A DNA stretch of 64,000 bases from a bacterium A37T11 (lineage in GTDB: Bacteria > Bacteroidota > Bacteroidia > Sphingobacteriales > Sphingobacteriaceae). The stretch is taken from the NCBI GenBank assembly GCA_900109895.1, contig FOBR01000003.1:186001-250000 (forward strand), given 5' to 3'. Below the pieces are notes generated by a model. The model did not search any database and was not told where the DNA came from. It saw nothing but the letters and a program-made list of their open reading frames with translations. Shown in pieces: positions 54,928 to 64,000 of this stretch. Position 1 is the stretch's first letter; every line of letters starts with the position of its first letter. The position numbers and the translations under genes were made by a program.

Positions 54928-56436
54928 ATGGCCATCGTTAACTCCATCTTTACCTGGATTATGAAAAAGCGCATCCACCAGATAGAGCTTTTTATGAAAT
55001 ATCCGCACGAAGTGCAGGAAGAATGGTTTAATAGCCTTATTATGGCTGCCCAGGGCACAGAATGGGGAAGAATGTATGATTATGAATCGGTACTTACGCC
55101 AGCGATTTATAAGGAACGGGTGCCCATCCAAAATTATAATACCTTGAAACCCTACATTGACCGCATGGTGCTGGGTGAGCAAAATGTGCTTTGGCCATCA
55201 GACATTAAATGGTTTGCCAAGTCGTCGGGCACGACGGCCAATCGCAGCAAGTTTATCCCGGTTAGTGAAGAGGCTTTGGAAGATTGCCATTTTCAGGGAG
55301 GAAAAGACCTTTTGACGATCTACTGCCATAACCGGCCGGATGCAAAGATCTTTACGGGCAAAGGGTTGGTATTGGGTGGCAGCAGCCAGATTAGCCAACT
55401 GAATGCCGAGTCAATGTATGGCGACCTGTCGGCCATACTGATCCGCAACCTGCCTTTCTGGGCAGAAATGTACCGCACACCGGACATTGCGGTTACGCTG
55501 AATCCGAATTTTGAAGAAAAAATAGAGGATATTGCACGCATTACCATTAATGAAAATGTAACCAACCTTTCGGGCGTGCCTACCTGGAATGTGGTTTTGG
55601 CTAAACGCATCCTGGAGATGACAGGTAAAGATAACTTGCTGGAAGTTTGGCCAAACCTTGAATTTTACTTTCATGGCGGGGTAAGCTTTAAGCCCTATAA
55701 AGAACAGTTTAAAAAACTGATCCCGTCAGAGGCGATGTACTACCTGGAAAATTACAATGCTTCAGAGGGTTTCTTTGCCATGCAGGATCAATCAGATTCT
55801 GACGACTTGCTGCTCATGCTCGATTACGGTATTTTCTATGAATTTTTACCCATGGATCATTTTGGAGAGGAAAACCCGCAAACAGTGGGCCTGGACGAAG
55901 TGGAGCTGGGCAAGAATTACGCCATCATTATTTCTACCAATGCGGGTTTATGGCGCTATCTTATAGGTGATACGGTTAAATTTACGAACTTATCCCCTTA
56001 CCGTATCTTAATAACAGGTCGCACCAAACATTACATCAACACGTTTGGAGAGGAACTGATTGTGGACAATGCTGATGATGGCCTGAAGGCAGCTTGTGCC
56101 TCAACAGGCGCTATTATTAGCGATTATACGGCAGGCCCGATTTATTTTAGCGATCAGGATGCAGGGGCCCATGAATGGATCATTGAATTTGAACAGCAAC
56201 CGAACAACTTTGAGCACTTTTGTGAGGTTTTTGACCAAACGCTCCGGGAGGTAAATTCCGATTATGATGCAAAACGCTTTAACGACTTGGCGTTAAAGAA
56301 ACCACTGATACATAATGCGCCTGCTGGCACTTTTTACAAGTGGCTTAAAAAACAGAATAAGCTGGGCGGGCAGCACAAAGTGCCACGACTTTCAAATGAT
56401 CGGAATTACCTGGAAGAAATATTGAGCCTGCTTTAA
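54928..56436 (+). CDS. GH3 auxin-responsive-type acyl-acid-amido synthetase family protein
   Basis: 502 residues with the GH3 (adenylate-forming) layout: WFAKSSGTTANRSKFIPVS (P-loop-like SSGTT, about 92), YNASEGFFAMQ, LWRYLIGDTVKFT and ITGRTKHYINTFGEEL. Plant homologues join amino acids to hormones. Bacteroidota copies are widely conserved near lptB or recJ, and their substrate is not known. No glycosidase relation; GH3 here means the Gretchen Hagen 3 family. Confidence 0.9.
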   Translation: MAIVNSIFTWIMKKRIHQIELFMKYPHEVQEEWFNSLIMAAQGTEWGRMYDYESVLTPAIYKERVPIQNYNTLKPYIDRMVLGEQNVLWPSDIKWFAKSSGTTANRSKFIPVSEEALEDCHFQGGKDLLTIYCHNRPDAKIFTGKGLVLGGSSQISQLNAESMYGDLSAILIRNLPFWAEMYRTPDIAVTLNPNFEEKIEDIARITINENVTNLSGVPTWNVVLAKRILEMTGKDNLLEVWPNLEFYFHGGVSFKPYKEQFKKLIPSEAMYYLENYNASEGFFAMQDQSDSDDLLLMLDYGIFYEFLPMDHFGEENPQTVGLDEVELGKNYAIIISTNAGLWRYLIGDTVKFTNLSPYRILITGRTKHYINTFGEELIVDNADDGLKAACASTGAIISDYTAGPIYFSDQDAGAHEWIIEFEQQPNNFEHFCEVFDQTLREVNSDYDAKRFNDLALKKPLIHNAPAGTFYKWLKKQNKLGGQHKVPRLSNDRNYLEEILSLL

Positions 56437-56440
56437 CGCG

Positions 56441-57070
56441 TTACAATATTTTTGTAGAGATCATTCCTTTTACCAGAAATAGGCGAATAATTGCCGTTAT
56501 CGGTATAACAGCCTCATCGTAGTCCTGCAGGTTTTTCGGGATGAGTCGCAAGCTTTTCGGATCATTTTCAACCGTGCGGATGGTTTTGATGGTGCTATAG
56601 TTCTTGGTAACCACAAAATAAGTTTCCCCAGGCAGAATAAGCTCCTTTGATATTTCTTTAAGGGTGACGATGGAGCCGGCCGGAATTTCGGGTTGCATAG
56701 AGTTGCCTACACATATAATGGCAAATTCGGCATCCATAATGAGGGGTACTTCAATAAAGTAAGAAGGCTCTGGCAGTTTTCCATCTGTTTCATTTAAATC
56801 TGAAAAGCCGGATTCATAGTAAGGTATCTTTTTGCCTGAAGGTTTATCCTGGTCAGTAAGCATGTGGCCGTCGCCAGTTAAAAGCCAAGATCTGCTAATG
56901 GTGGTATATTTTTTTGTAATTTTTGCTGCCAGCGACTGGCTGATCGCATTATTGCCTTTTTTAATCTGGTAAAGGTTTTCAGCACGTTTAAGGCCAATGG
57001 ATAACGCAAAGGCGTTAGTTGATAGTCCACTCCAATGTATTACTTGTTCTAATCGTTTCCAGTTTGTCAT
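56441..57070 (-). CDS. XRE/S24-type (LexA/CI-like) repressor
   Basis: 209 residues from the ATG at 57070; an upstream ATG at 57172 is in frame but adds a poor front. The N-terminal HTH (RLEQVIHWSGLSTNAFALSI) is followed by an S24 peptidase-like domain: ICVGNSMQPEIPAGSIV with the Ser, and STIKTIRT with the Lys of the dyad. This resembles phage-type repressors, but no phage genes are near. It may respond to DNA damage or another stress. A TAACTTTG box on the minus strand (57177-57170) could be its promoter. Confidence 0.82.
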   Translation of the reverse strand: MTNWKRLEQVIHWSGLSTNAFALSIGLKRAENLYQIKKGNNAISQSLAAKITKKYTTISRSWLLTGDGHMLTDQDKPSGKKIPYYESGFSDLNETDGKLPEPSYFIEVPLIMDAEFAIICVGNSMQPEIPAGSIVTLKEISKELILPGETYFVVTKNYSTIKTIRTVENDPKSLRLIPKNLQDYDEAVIPITAIIRLFLVKGMISTKIL

Positions 57071-57374
57071 TTCTGTAATTTTACTATATACTTTATGGTT
57101 AATGCTGCAATCAGACCTTGTTAAATTTAAAATATATACTTTTCTGTTCGGCGCCTTATCGTTAGCTATCAAAGTTATTAACTAAGCTTATAACTTATAT
57201 TAAACAGATTTGTTTGTTTAGCCTCAAGGAATGCTTTCCTAAAGTTCAAATTTAAGAAATCCTTTACAAATTATTTCGTAAGAAATATTAATTTATTGTG
57301 AGGTATGTACAATATTTACCCATCAAATTAATTTATACAAAGATCGGGCCGAGAGGCTATAAGTTGAACTAAGT

Positions 57375-57406
57375 TTGTAATTATGGTTTTATATCATTAA
57401 CTATGC
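57375..57406 (+). promoter_or_regulatory. Bacteroidota-type promoter of the mutarotase gene
   Basis: TTTG at 57375, a 20-nt spacer, then TAACTATG at 57399, one mismatch from TAnnTTTG. The ATG is 18 nt further on. The rest of the 57071-57424 gap is A+T-rich and shows only this and the divergent TAACTTTG box. Confidence 0.5.
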
Positions 57407-57424
57407 AACATTAATTTATAGACC

Positions 57425-58600
57425 ATGATAAGAATCTTTTTCCTTGGTGGGCTTATGGCCCTGATGTCCTGTGGTAACCCGCAACGGCAAGATACAGCAC
57501 ATGCACAAAAAGGGGATACTACTGCCACCAATACGAACACTCTATTAGCAGATACCAATGTTTTTAAGGATACGATAGACGGTAAAGCGGTTAGGTTATA
57601 TACCATCAGGAATGCTTCGGGTATTACGGCGTCCATCACCAATTATGGCGGCAGGCTGGTAAGCCTCTTGGTTCCGGACAGTGCCGGAAAACTGACCGAT
57701 GTGATTGTGGGTCCTGGATCATTGAAAGACTATGAGGCGTCTACAGAACCTTATTTTGGTGCCAGCATTGGGCGTGTGGGTAACCGCATTGCCAAAGGGA
57801 CATTTACACTGGACGGGAAAACCTACCATATTTTTACCAACAATGGTATAAATACATTGCACGGTGGTAAAAAGGGTTTTCAATATGTTGTTTGGGATGC
57901 AGCCCAACCGAATGATTCTACGCTGCAGCTTAGCTATAACTCTCCGGATGGCGAAGAGAATTTTCCGGGGAACCTGGCTGTCAAGATTACTTTTACCTTA
58001 AAAGGCGACCGGTCTTTAAACTTGGAATATGAGGCCAAAACCGATAAAAGGACACCGGTGAACCTGACGAATCATGGATTTTTCAATTTGAATGGTGCAG
58101 GAAGTGGCACAATTGATAGGCATATCCTGCAGATTGATGCTGACCGGTATACTCCTATTGACAGCTCATTAATACCTTTTGGGCGTCTTGACAAGGTAGC
58201 AGGAACCCCGTTTGATTTCAGAACGCCCACAACTATTGGCAGCCGTATCAATGAAAAAAATGAACAGCTGGCATTTGGTAAAGGTTATGATCATAATTAT
58301 GTACTGAACAAGCCTGCTCCAGGGGCTTATAGCCATGCTGCGAAGGTAGTGGGCGACAAAAGTGGGATTGTGATGGATATTTATACCACGGAGCCTGGGC
58401 TGCAGTTTTACAGTGGTAATTTTATGCTGGGCGCAAATTTGCTTAAACATGGGCTTAAAGATGATCACCGCACGGCAATTGCCTTAGAGACCCAACATTT
58501 TCCGGATGCAGTAAATCAACCGGCATTCCCATCCATTATTTTAGAGCCTGGAAAAGTGTATCAAACACATTCGGCTTATGTGTTTTCGGTTAAAAAATAA
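57425..58600 (+). CDS. galM: Aldose 1-epimerase, lipoprotein
   Basis: 391 residues. The signal peptide ends in the lipobox LMSC (Cys17), so the enzyme is anchored outside the cytoplasm. The mutarotase fold is complete: GRVGNRIAKGTF, the catalytic His in NLTNHGFFNL, GLQFYSGNF, and the catalytic Glu in ALETQHFPDA, then FPSIILEPGKVYQT. A second copy in the window, the first being cut at position 1. It stands alone under its own promoter. Confidence 0.93.
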   Translation: MIRIFFLGGLMALMSCGNPQRQDTAHAQKGDTTATNTNTLLADTNVFKDTIDGKAVRLYTIRNASGITASITNYGGRLVSLLVPDSAGKLTDVIVGPGSLKDYEASTEPYFGASIGRVGNRIAKGTFTLDGKTYHIFTNNGINTLHGGKKGFQYVVWDAAQPNDSTLQLSYNSPDGEENFPGNLAVKITFTLKGDRSLNLEYEAKTDKRTPVNLTNHGFFNLNGAGSGTIDRHILQIDADRYTPIDSSLIPFGRLDKVAGTPFDFRTPTTIGSRINEKNEQLAFGKGYDHNYVLNKPAPGAYSHAAKVVGDKSGIVMDIYTTEPGLQFYSGNFMLGANLLKHGLKDDHRTAIALETQHFPDAVNQPAFPSIILEPGKVYQTHSAYVFSVKK

Positions 58601-58634
58601 TACTGAGTTCTGTTATGAAATAGTACTGCGGTCA

Positions 58635-58652
58635 AAATTTCTTTGCAGAAAT
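58635..58652. repeat. Small perfect hairpin after galM
   Basis: AATTTCT-TTGC-AGAAATT, 7-bp stem with 4-nt loop, 35 nt after the galM stop. It may end the galM transcript, although no T tract follows. Confidence 0.4.
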
Positions 58653-58680
58653 TGCCCGGCAGGGGTATTAACCTTAATTC

Positions 58681-58747
58681 TGTACTGCAATGATGAGCTT
58701 ACCAATATTAGCTCACTACAATAATGGTAAGCCATCATTGCAGTACA
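58681..58747. repeat. Long inverted repeat: 15 + 7 bp stem, 22-nt loop
   Basis: TGTACTGCAATGATG (58681-58695) pairs perfectly with CATCATTGCAGTACA (58733-58747). Just inside, GCTTACC (58697) pairs with GGTAAGC (58726), with a single bulged A. The loop is A+T-rich. It lies between convergent genes. It could be a terminator with both strands served, a MITE-like element, or a small RNA. Confidence 0.7.
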
Positions 58748-58863
58748 CTAAAGTTGGACACCAAAGTATCGCACCAAATCTTCCACCGCGATCAGACTTA
58801 TCAACCATAAGAAAAAAAATAATTACCCGATATCTCAAAAATCAATTTAAAGAGCCTTAAATA

Positions 58864-59607
58864 TTAAAAAATAGGGATACCCTTCGCATCTGAAGTGTGC
58901 TTCACCTCCATATCCACATTGTTTCCCTCGTCTAAAAACGGTTTACCAGATGTCTCTACATAAGAGTCGGTCAGCGATACAGCCGAGCAGTTGGAAAAGA
59001 TTAGCCCGGTGTTGCCCGTACTTATCTTACTGATGACGGCAATCCTGGTAATTCGTACTTGCTTACATGCTGAGTAAACCTGTACCTTCCCAGCGGCCCC
59101 CCAGAAGTTTACAGAATCTACTTGAATACCCTTACACTGCCTAAAATCTAATAGCCCGGGGATGGTGGGGCTTTCCTTTGTCAGAAACCCTTTTTCCTGC
59201 TGGTCATGTATGGCATCCAGGAGGTAGCGGCCATTGCCTTCTATAACACCTAGCCCCGATATGCCAATGTTTTCTTGGCCCTCGGCATGAATGAGTGCTT
59301 GTGGCTGGCCATTGGCCATGTAATCATAGACAGAGGTGGCGCCAACCAGCACGGCGCCCTCATGTAGTTTGAGGGTGACATTGGACTTGAGTTGGATACT
59401 GCCGGTGAGGTAGCGACCTACATAAAATACCAGGCGGCCACCACCCTGGTCATGAATATAGTCGATGGCTTTTTGGATGGCTTTGGTGTTTAGTGTGCTG
59501 CCATTTGATTTGATGCCAAACAATGAAGCTTGGTAATCTTTACTGATAGCCAGGAAAGGCGAGCAGAAGCCCAACAGGAGGCCAAATGTCGTGAAGAAGC
59601 GTTTCAT
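58864..59607 (-). CDS. Short exported GH28-like beta-helix protein
   Basis: 247 residues, signal peptide to about 22. The N-terminal half follows GH28: LFGIKSNGSTLNTKAIQKAI, DYIHDQGGGRLVFYVGRYLT, GSIQLKSNVTLKLHEGAVLV. The protein then runs into beta-helix turns (TGLIFSNCSAVSLTDSYVET) and stops. It lacks the NTD/DD and later catalytic blocks seen in its neighbour and is half the usual length. Either a carbohydrate-binding helix protein or a shortened gene. Its start shares one base with the stop of the GH28 gene (TAATG). Confidence 0.8.
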   Translation of the reverse strand: MKRFFTTFGLLLGFCSPFLAISKDYQASLFGIKSNGSTLNTKAIQKAIDYIHDQGGGRLVFYVGRYLTGSIQLKSNVTLKLHEGAVLVGATSVYDYMANGQPQALIHAEGQENIGISGLGVIEGNGRYLLDAIHDQQEKGFLTKESPTIPGLLDFRQCKGIQVDSVNFWGAAGKVQVYSACKQVRITRIAVISKISTGNTGLIFSNCSAVSLTDSYVETSGKPFLDEGNNVDMEVKHTSDAKGIPIF

Positions 59608-61091
59608 TATTTTTTTATATATTTAGATTGATGGATAAAAAGCTGTTTCTTTTTTTTGCTGTCAGGCTCATTAAAGCTTAGGCCTTTCACCATGGCATTA
59701 GTCACATAGTCTAGTACGACGGCAGGGCGGTAGTCTCTTTGTTTGGCGGTGAGGCGGACGTTCTCAAAATGAATGCCCTGTGCATAGCGTACATATACTC
59801 CCCAGGCAGGAAGTTCCTTGAACTGGGAGAATTCAGGGTATTTGTCAGCCATAAGTGGTACGCTGTCCAGTTCTGCATCGGTAGTGCCACGTTTGGCATA
59901 ATAAGGGTTGCCACCGCCGGGATATACCATCTCAATGTTTGTGAGGTATACATCCTGGATAAGGTATTGAGGCATGCCCACAATGCTGGCTGGTGAGATA
60001 TTACGGGGCAGATCTTCAACAGGTCCCTCGTAGTTGTAACCCGAGTCTGGCTTGCTGGCCGGCACTTCAGCATAGACATTAGAGATTCGGATGTTTTTCA
60101 TGATTGGTTTTTTTCCTCCACTCCACCGATCCCCAATCCGCAGGTAAATGACATTACCTGTATGAATGGCTTTAAGGCCATCTACTTCGATATTTTCGAT
60201 CTCAGCTCCATCCACCGCCGCAAAGGTGATGGCTGAACGGTAGGTATCAAACACGTGCAGGTTGGTGACCTTGAAATTTTTAAAGCCACCCCGTGATACC
60301 GTTCCAAATTTCAGTCCATTAGCACTTGAGCGGATTGTACAATTGTCAACCACCACGTTCTGGCAAATCTTTGTAAAGTCATGAGATTTAAAGCAGATAC
60401 CGTCATCTGCCGCGTCAAAATATGAATTCCGAATAACCACGCTATCGCAGTCAACCACGTCTATGCCGTCGTTGTTCCAATATGACTTGCTGTCTACGCG
60501 GATGTTTTCAACCAGGAGGTTCTTACACTGATCATATGTTTCATTCCAGCTGCCGGGGTCCTTGAGGGTGATGCCCTGTATGTGCACCTGCGTGCATTCC
60601 CTGAAGTAGAGATTCTGCGGGCGCATGGTCTCATTGGGGCGGTCATTTTTGAGTTGATCGCTTATCAGTCCGCTGTGGATGTAGTCAATGACCCGGTTGG
60701 CAATTTCAAAACCACGACCATCGATCATACCTTCGCCGCTGATGCCAATGTCGTGCTGGCGGTAAGCAAAAAGAAGGGAAGTCCATCCGATAAGTGAGTC
60801 CCTGACGTAGTCAAATGGCTGGATGGATCCGGCCAGCACCGCTCCTTTTTCCAAATGGAGCGTAACACCCGATTTGAGGTACAGGCTCCCGGTCACATAG
60901 ATCCCCGAATCAAAGACCAACCTGCCCCCTCCCTGTTGGCTAACGTAGTCAATGGCATGTTGGAGAATAGCCGTATTGACATAAATGCCATCGGCACGTG
61001 CGCCAAAGCTCTTGACCCGATAATCAGCCGCTTTAACAGCATCAAAGGTTGATACAACTAAAAAGAGTAAAAAAAAGAGGATTTTCTTCAT
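59607..61091 (-). CDS. GH28-family pectin-type glycosidase, exported
   Basis: 494 residues with a signal peptide ending near VKAAD. The parallel beta-helix has the GH28 acid residues in WNNDGIDVVDC and DAADDGICFKS, then SSANGLKFGTVSRGG where the classical GHG would be. That variant is usual for the bacterial exo-acting branch. It likely removes galacturonate or related units from pectin in the periplasm. It lies 13 nt after the GH106-like gene and is coupled to the short GH28-like gene. Confidence 0.88.
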   Translation of the reverse strand: MKKILFFLLFLVVSTFDAVKAADYRVKSFGARADGIYVNTAILQHAIDYVSQQGGGRLVFDSGIYVTGSLYLKSGVTLHLEKGAVLAGSIQPFDYVRDSLIGWTSLLFAYRQHDIGISGEGMIDGRGFEIANRVIDYIHSGLISDQLKNDRPNETMRPQNLYFRECTQVHIQGITLKDPGSWNETYDQCKNLLVENIRVDSKSYWNNDGIDVVDCDSVVIRNSYFDAADDGICFKSHDFTKICQNVVVDNCTIRSSANGLKFGTVSRGGFKNFKVTNLHVFDTYRSAITFAAVDGAEIENIEVDGLKAIHTGNVIYLRIGDRWSGGKKPIMKNIRISNVYAEVPASKPDSGYNYEGPVEDLPRNISPASIVGMPQYLIQDVYLTNIEMVYPGGGNPYYAKRGTTDAELDSVPLMADKYPEFSQFKELPAWGVYVRYAQGIHFENVRLTAKQRDYRPAVVLDYVTNAMVKGLSFNEPDSKKKKQLFIHQSKYIKK

Positions 61092-61104
61092 GTGATGGTT
61101 CGCT

Positions 61105-63954
61105 TTAATAGATTGTTACAGGGCCAATAAGCCCCATGGAAATGTTAGGTTGTGGCACCCGCTTACCATTCGTCCAGTATTGAGCTATGGGGTTGTCTGC
61201 CAAAGATTTCATATAGTTTCCCATGGTGGTGATGACGTGTATCTCTATCAGGTTCTCACCTAGCACTAGATAAGGGCTAATATCAAAACTATAACGGCCG
61301 AACCAACGGGTCCCTGCGTCTTTACCATTTATAAATACCTGTGCAATACCATACACCTTGCCAAGATCTGCATAAGTTGCCTCACTTGCAGTAGCCGAAA
61401 AATTGTTCTTATAGATTACTGTCCCGGCAAAAGGCACGGCGCCGGGCAAATCTTTTAGATCTATGGGGTCAGGCAATGTGAGTTCCTGGATGGCACCGCT
61501 GATGTGCTTAAACGTTAGCTTCCATGGGCTGGCGAACCGAATGACACCAGCAACAACTGGTGGCTGTTCTTTATATATAGGAACACTCTTTTCCTCCTTT
61601 GCAGCATTTTTATCAAATACGATTACGCGCAGATCTGCAGGAGCAAGAGACAGCTCGATACGCCGGTCGTTTTCCAAACGGTACCGCTGGCCAGTGTAAG
61701 GATCCCAATACCAGCCCGTCCGTCCGTGGTATAAGTCCTTGTGTGGCAGAATTGACACCGGATAGCTGTTTTCGTAGCTGGAGTTAAAAATGAGAAGGAT
61801 CTCCTGATCTTTTGCCTGATAGCGTACCTGGGTGATGAATGGGTTTCCTCCCACGATGTGTACATAAGGCGTGAGCTGATAACCGGCCTGCAGCTGCAGG
61901 TACCAGTCACCAAAATTGGCTTCCGGCTTTTTTATAAATACGTAGCGGTCGCTATAGGTCCGGATCTCGTTCATGATATGCTGTACCTCAGCCGTATGGA
62001 CTACAGCCTGCTGCAGTCCCAACGATTGGTGAGGCTCGGTTTCCACACAAAAAAGCTTGCCTCCTGCTTTGACAAAGTTGAGTACCTGCCGGGCTGTCTG
62101 TGGAGACAGGCTATCCACCTGTACCAAGAACAAGCTGCTGTAGCGGCGCTGTCCGTAAATAATATAGCCGTCTTTAATGCGTGCCTGGTCCAGCAAATGA
62201 TCTGAGATGTAGTCGCAGGCATTGCCATGCTGGTTCATAGCCTCCCAGATGAGAGATAAATAGGTAGGATAGGTAAGCGAAGGAAACGGTTCGTTCTGTG
62301 CTCCATATTGTGTCCACATATCATATACGGGTGGAAGTATGGCGATGTCGGCGTACATTTCTCCCTGTTGCAACAACGCAGACATACGCCCTTTATAGGC
62401 GTTCAGTAGCGAAAACCAAGGCCAGTAAGTATTGCGCTCGTTCATAAAGTTGCCATAGCGAATCCAGCCAGGGAACGGCGCATTAGGTGGTGAATAATTA
62501 AAACCATGGTAAATTGAGTGGGTGATGCCACTGATGAGGCTTTGGTCAGAGCAAAGTTTGATCATCTGCAGGGTTTCATTAAACACCATATCAGTATTAG
62601 TACACTCTTCGCAACTGATCAGGCGCTTGCCCTGCAAGTGTGCAGCCGAACTGACAAATTTATTGGTCATTGTATATGCGCGGCCTATCCGGTAGTCGGC
62701 CTCACCCATTTCTTCCCCGACACCATATTTTATCCAGGATTCACCCTCAGGGATATCCATGTTAAGGCTACCCTCAAGCGGATGATAGCCACGACCATAA
62801 GATTGTACGCGAGACTTCATGCCATTCCGGGTGCACCAGCTCTGGAAGGTTTCGATGAAGCGTTCGCGCATGAGTTCGGTTTTGGTCAGGTCAAAATCAA
62901 AACGAACGCGATTTATCGTGTCTAGAAAATTCTTCTCAAATTCAACCCCATAAGCATAATCATATACATTACCCATACCACCTATTTTGAATAGGATAAG
63001 CGGGAGGTAAGGCATTAGGTCATAACCACGCCGTTTCTGAAATTCATCCATCATATCCGCACACCAGTTAGCACCCTCCAACTCCATGCTGTCTGTAAAC
63101 AACGCCCTGACCCTACCTTTTAACGGGCCAATTCGCTGTTGGATAGCATCAGTCATATGGTTCAGGTACTTCTCTACCGCAGCCTTATTAAAATGGTTAA
63201 GAACTTGGCCATTAGCACCTGGTGCTCCGTTTATCACTTGCAAAAATCCATGGGTTTTGATCAAGGCATAGATAGCATATCTTCCCTTAGGCAGGCTTTT
63301 TTTTATAAAACCACTGGGAATCTGGTCAGAAAGGTCCATAACCTCGTCCAATGACCGCATGGGGTTTGGCACTGCAAATACGCGAACTACTTCCAGTTCA
63401 CGGTGTGGAAAAGGACTAGTTGTTGCAGGGTCGGCCTCTTTGTAGAAATCGAGAAGCGGTGCTTCAAAATCGACAGCGCCCTCCACTTTTTTAACAGCAA
63501 TAGTCATGATCTGGGCTTTTTCTTCCCCTTCCAGATATTCGGCGCCAAAAGGCCAGCCCGATCCAACGATGAGATCACAGACCAAATCCAGCTTGTTTGC
63601 CTCGGTCAGGGTAAAATCAAGTATGTCGATCCACTCATTGCTCAGCCATTGCAAGGAAGGAATGTCCAGGTCGTCAGTGCGCTGAGGGAATTTGATCGGG
63701 TTGATCTCTACCCCGCCTATTCCGGCTTCCTTTAATAACATGAGTTCCCGTGCCAACTCATCTTTTTGCACCTTATCACCATTCCACCACCACCGGACAT
63801 AGGGGTGGTATAGGCGCGGAGGATCCTGAAACAGGCTATATAATGTATCTGAGGCAGGTGACTTTGCAGGACCAGCCATTGTAAAATAGGGGCGAATTAA
63901 TAAGCTGCCGAACGACAGGGCAGTACTCTTTACAAGGAATGATCTTCTATTCAT
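61105..63954 (-). CDS. GH106-like alpha-L-rhamnosidase with Tat-type signal
   Basis: 949 residues. The N-terminus, NRRSFLVKS, fits a twin-arginine signal, so it would be exported folded. The body matches the GH106-type family: VRWWWNGDKVQKDELARELM, GIGGVEINPIKFP, ALFTDSMELEGANW, YDLMPYLPLI, and a long beta-rich tail with a galactose-binding-like end (AQVFINGKDAGTRWFGRYSF). It would release rhamnose from rhamnogalacturonan or a similar glycan. First gene of the minus-strand pectin operon. The family assignment is from remembered motifs only. Confidence 0.8.
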   Translation of the reverse strand: MNRRSFLVKSTALSFGSLLIRPYFTMAGPAKSPASDTLYSLFQDPPRLYHPYVRWWWNGDKVQKDELARELMLLKEAGIGGVEINPIKFPQRTDDLDIPSLQWLSNEWIDILDFTLTEANKLDLVCDLIVGSGWPFGAEYLEGEEKAQIMTIAVKKVEGAVDFEAPLLDFYKEADPATTSPFPHRELEVVRVFAVPNPMRSLDEVMDLSDQIPSGFIKKSLPKGRYAIYALIKTHGFLQVINGAPGANGQVLNHFNKAAVEKYLNHMTDAIQQRIGPLKGRVRALFTDSMELEGANWCADMMDEFQKRRGYDLMPYLPLILFKIGGMGNVYDYAYGVEFEKNFLDTINRVRFDFDLTKTELMRERFIETFQSWCTRNGMKSRVQSYGRGYHPLEGSLNMDIPEGESWIKYGVGEEMGEADYRIGRAYTMTNKFVSSAAHLQGKRLISCEECTNTDMVFNETLQMIKLCSDQSLISGITHSIYHGFNYSPPNAPFPGWIRYGNFMNERNTYWPWFSLLNAYKGRMSALLQQGEMYADIAILPPVYDMWTQYGAQNEPFPSLTYPTYLSLIWEAMNQHGNACDYISDHLLDQARIKDGYIIYGQRRYSSLFLVQVDSLSPQTARQVLNFVKAGGKLFCVETEPHQSLGLQQAVVHTAEVQHIMNEIRTYSDRYVFIKKPEANFGDWYLQLQAGYQLTPYVHIVGGNPFITQVRYQAKDQEILLIFNSSYENSYPVSILPHKDLYHGRTGWYWDPYTGQRYRLENDRRIELSLAPADLRVIVFDKNAAKEEKSVPIYKEQPPVVAGVIRFASPWKLTFKHISGAIQELTLPDPIDLKDLPGAVPFAGTVIYKNNFSATASEATYADLGKVYGIAQVFINGKDAGTRWFGRYSFDISPYLVLGENLIEIHVITTMGNYMKSLADNPIAQYWTNGKRVPQPNISMGLIGPVTIY

Positions 63955-64000
63955 GGAGGTGTGGCTGATATCGGGTTTGCAAAAGATTTTTTATCCAAAG

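Noticed and set aside
54928-56436. GH3-family gene as a glycoside hydrolase
   Set aside because: The motifs are of the adenylate-forming GH3 (auxin-responsive) family, not glycoside hydrolase family 3.

Overview
The window looks like chromosomal DNA of a Bacteroidota bacterium, most likely from the Sphingobacteriaceae or a close relative; the genus cannot be fixed from the sequence. The reasons are several SusC/SusD pairs, ECF sigma/FecR switches in front of SusC genes, Gld-type ABC proteins, an UpxY-type NusG paralogue, and promoters of the Bacteroidota form TTTG-N19/20-TAnnTTTG. There is one clear case of that promoter at 18199-18230. Most genes have a balanced base composition. The stretch from about 32000 to 37900 is clearly richer in A+T.

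Layout. (1) 1-14083 is an alpha-galactoside utilisation locus: the end of a galactose mutarotase, a sugar:H+ symporter, a cytoplasmic DUF5107-TPR protein, a GH36 alpha-galactosidase, SusC, SusD and a GH97 enzyme. (2) 14084-18263 is accessory DNA: a MutS fragment, a MocR-like regulator that lacks the PLP lysine, a small HTH protein and an AAA-ATPase/PD-(D/E)XK gene broken by one in-frame TGA. (3) 18264-28551 is a cell-surface-signalling unit: sigma, FecR, STN-type SusC and SusD, followed with a 1-nt overlap by a GldA-like ATPase and a GldF-GldG fusion. (4) 28628-37893 is a second unit: sigma, FecR, an UpxY/NusG-like antiterminator overlapping FecR, a structured leader, then SusC-SusD-TlpA. This SusC is a mosaic, with a host-like STN front joined to an A+T-rich barrel. 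It ends at the left end of a decayed IS1182-type element.

(5) 39068-47807 holds TetR- and Crp-type regulators, a small exported cysteine-containing protein, a second SusC-SusD-TlpA set on the minus strand that is related to the A+T-rich set, and an XRE regulator behind a long palindrome-rich leader. (6) 47898-58600 is mixed: an Rpn remnant, an SDR, a GH29 fucosidase, an MBL hydrolase, then the conserved core genes recJ, lptB, a GH3-type adenylating enzyme, an S24 repressor and a lipoprotein mutarotase. (7) 58864-63954 on the minus strand is a pectin-type glycosidase operon: a GH106-like rhamnosidase, GH28, and a short GH28-like beta-helix protein.

The most unusual parts are the sigma/anti-sigma/antiterminator/mosaic-transducer unit (28.6-37.9 kb), a family of short CGTCATCCTG repeats that has entered two reading frames in that unit, and several long perfect hairpins between genes (20216, 48423 and 58681).
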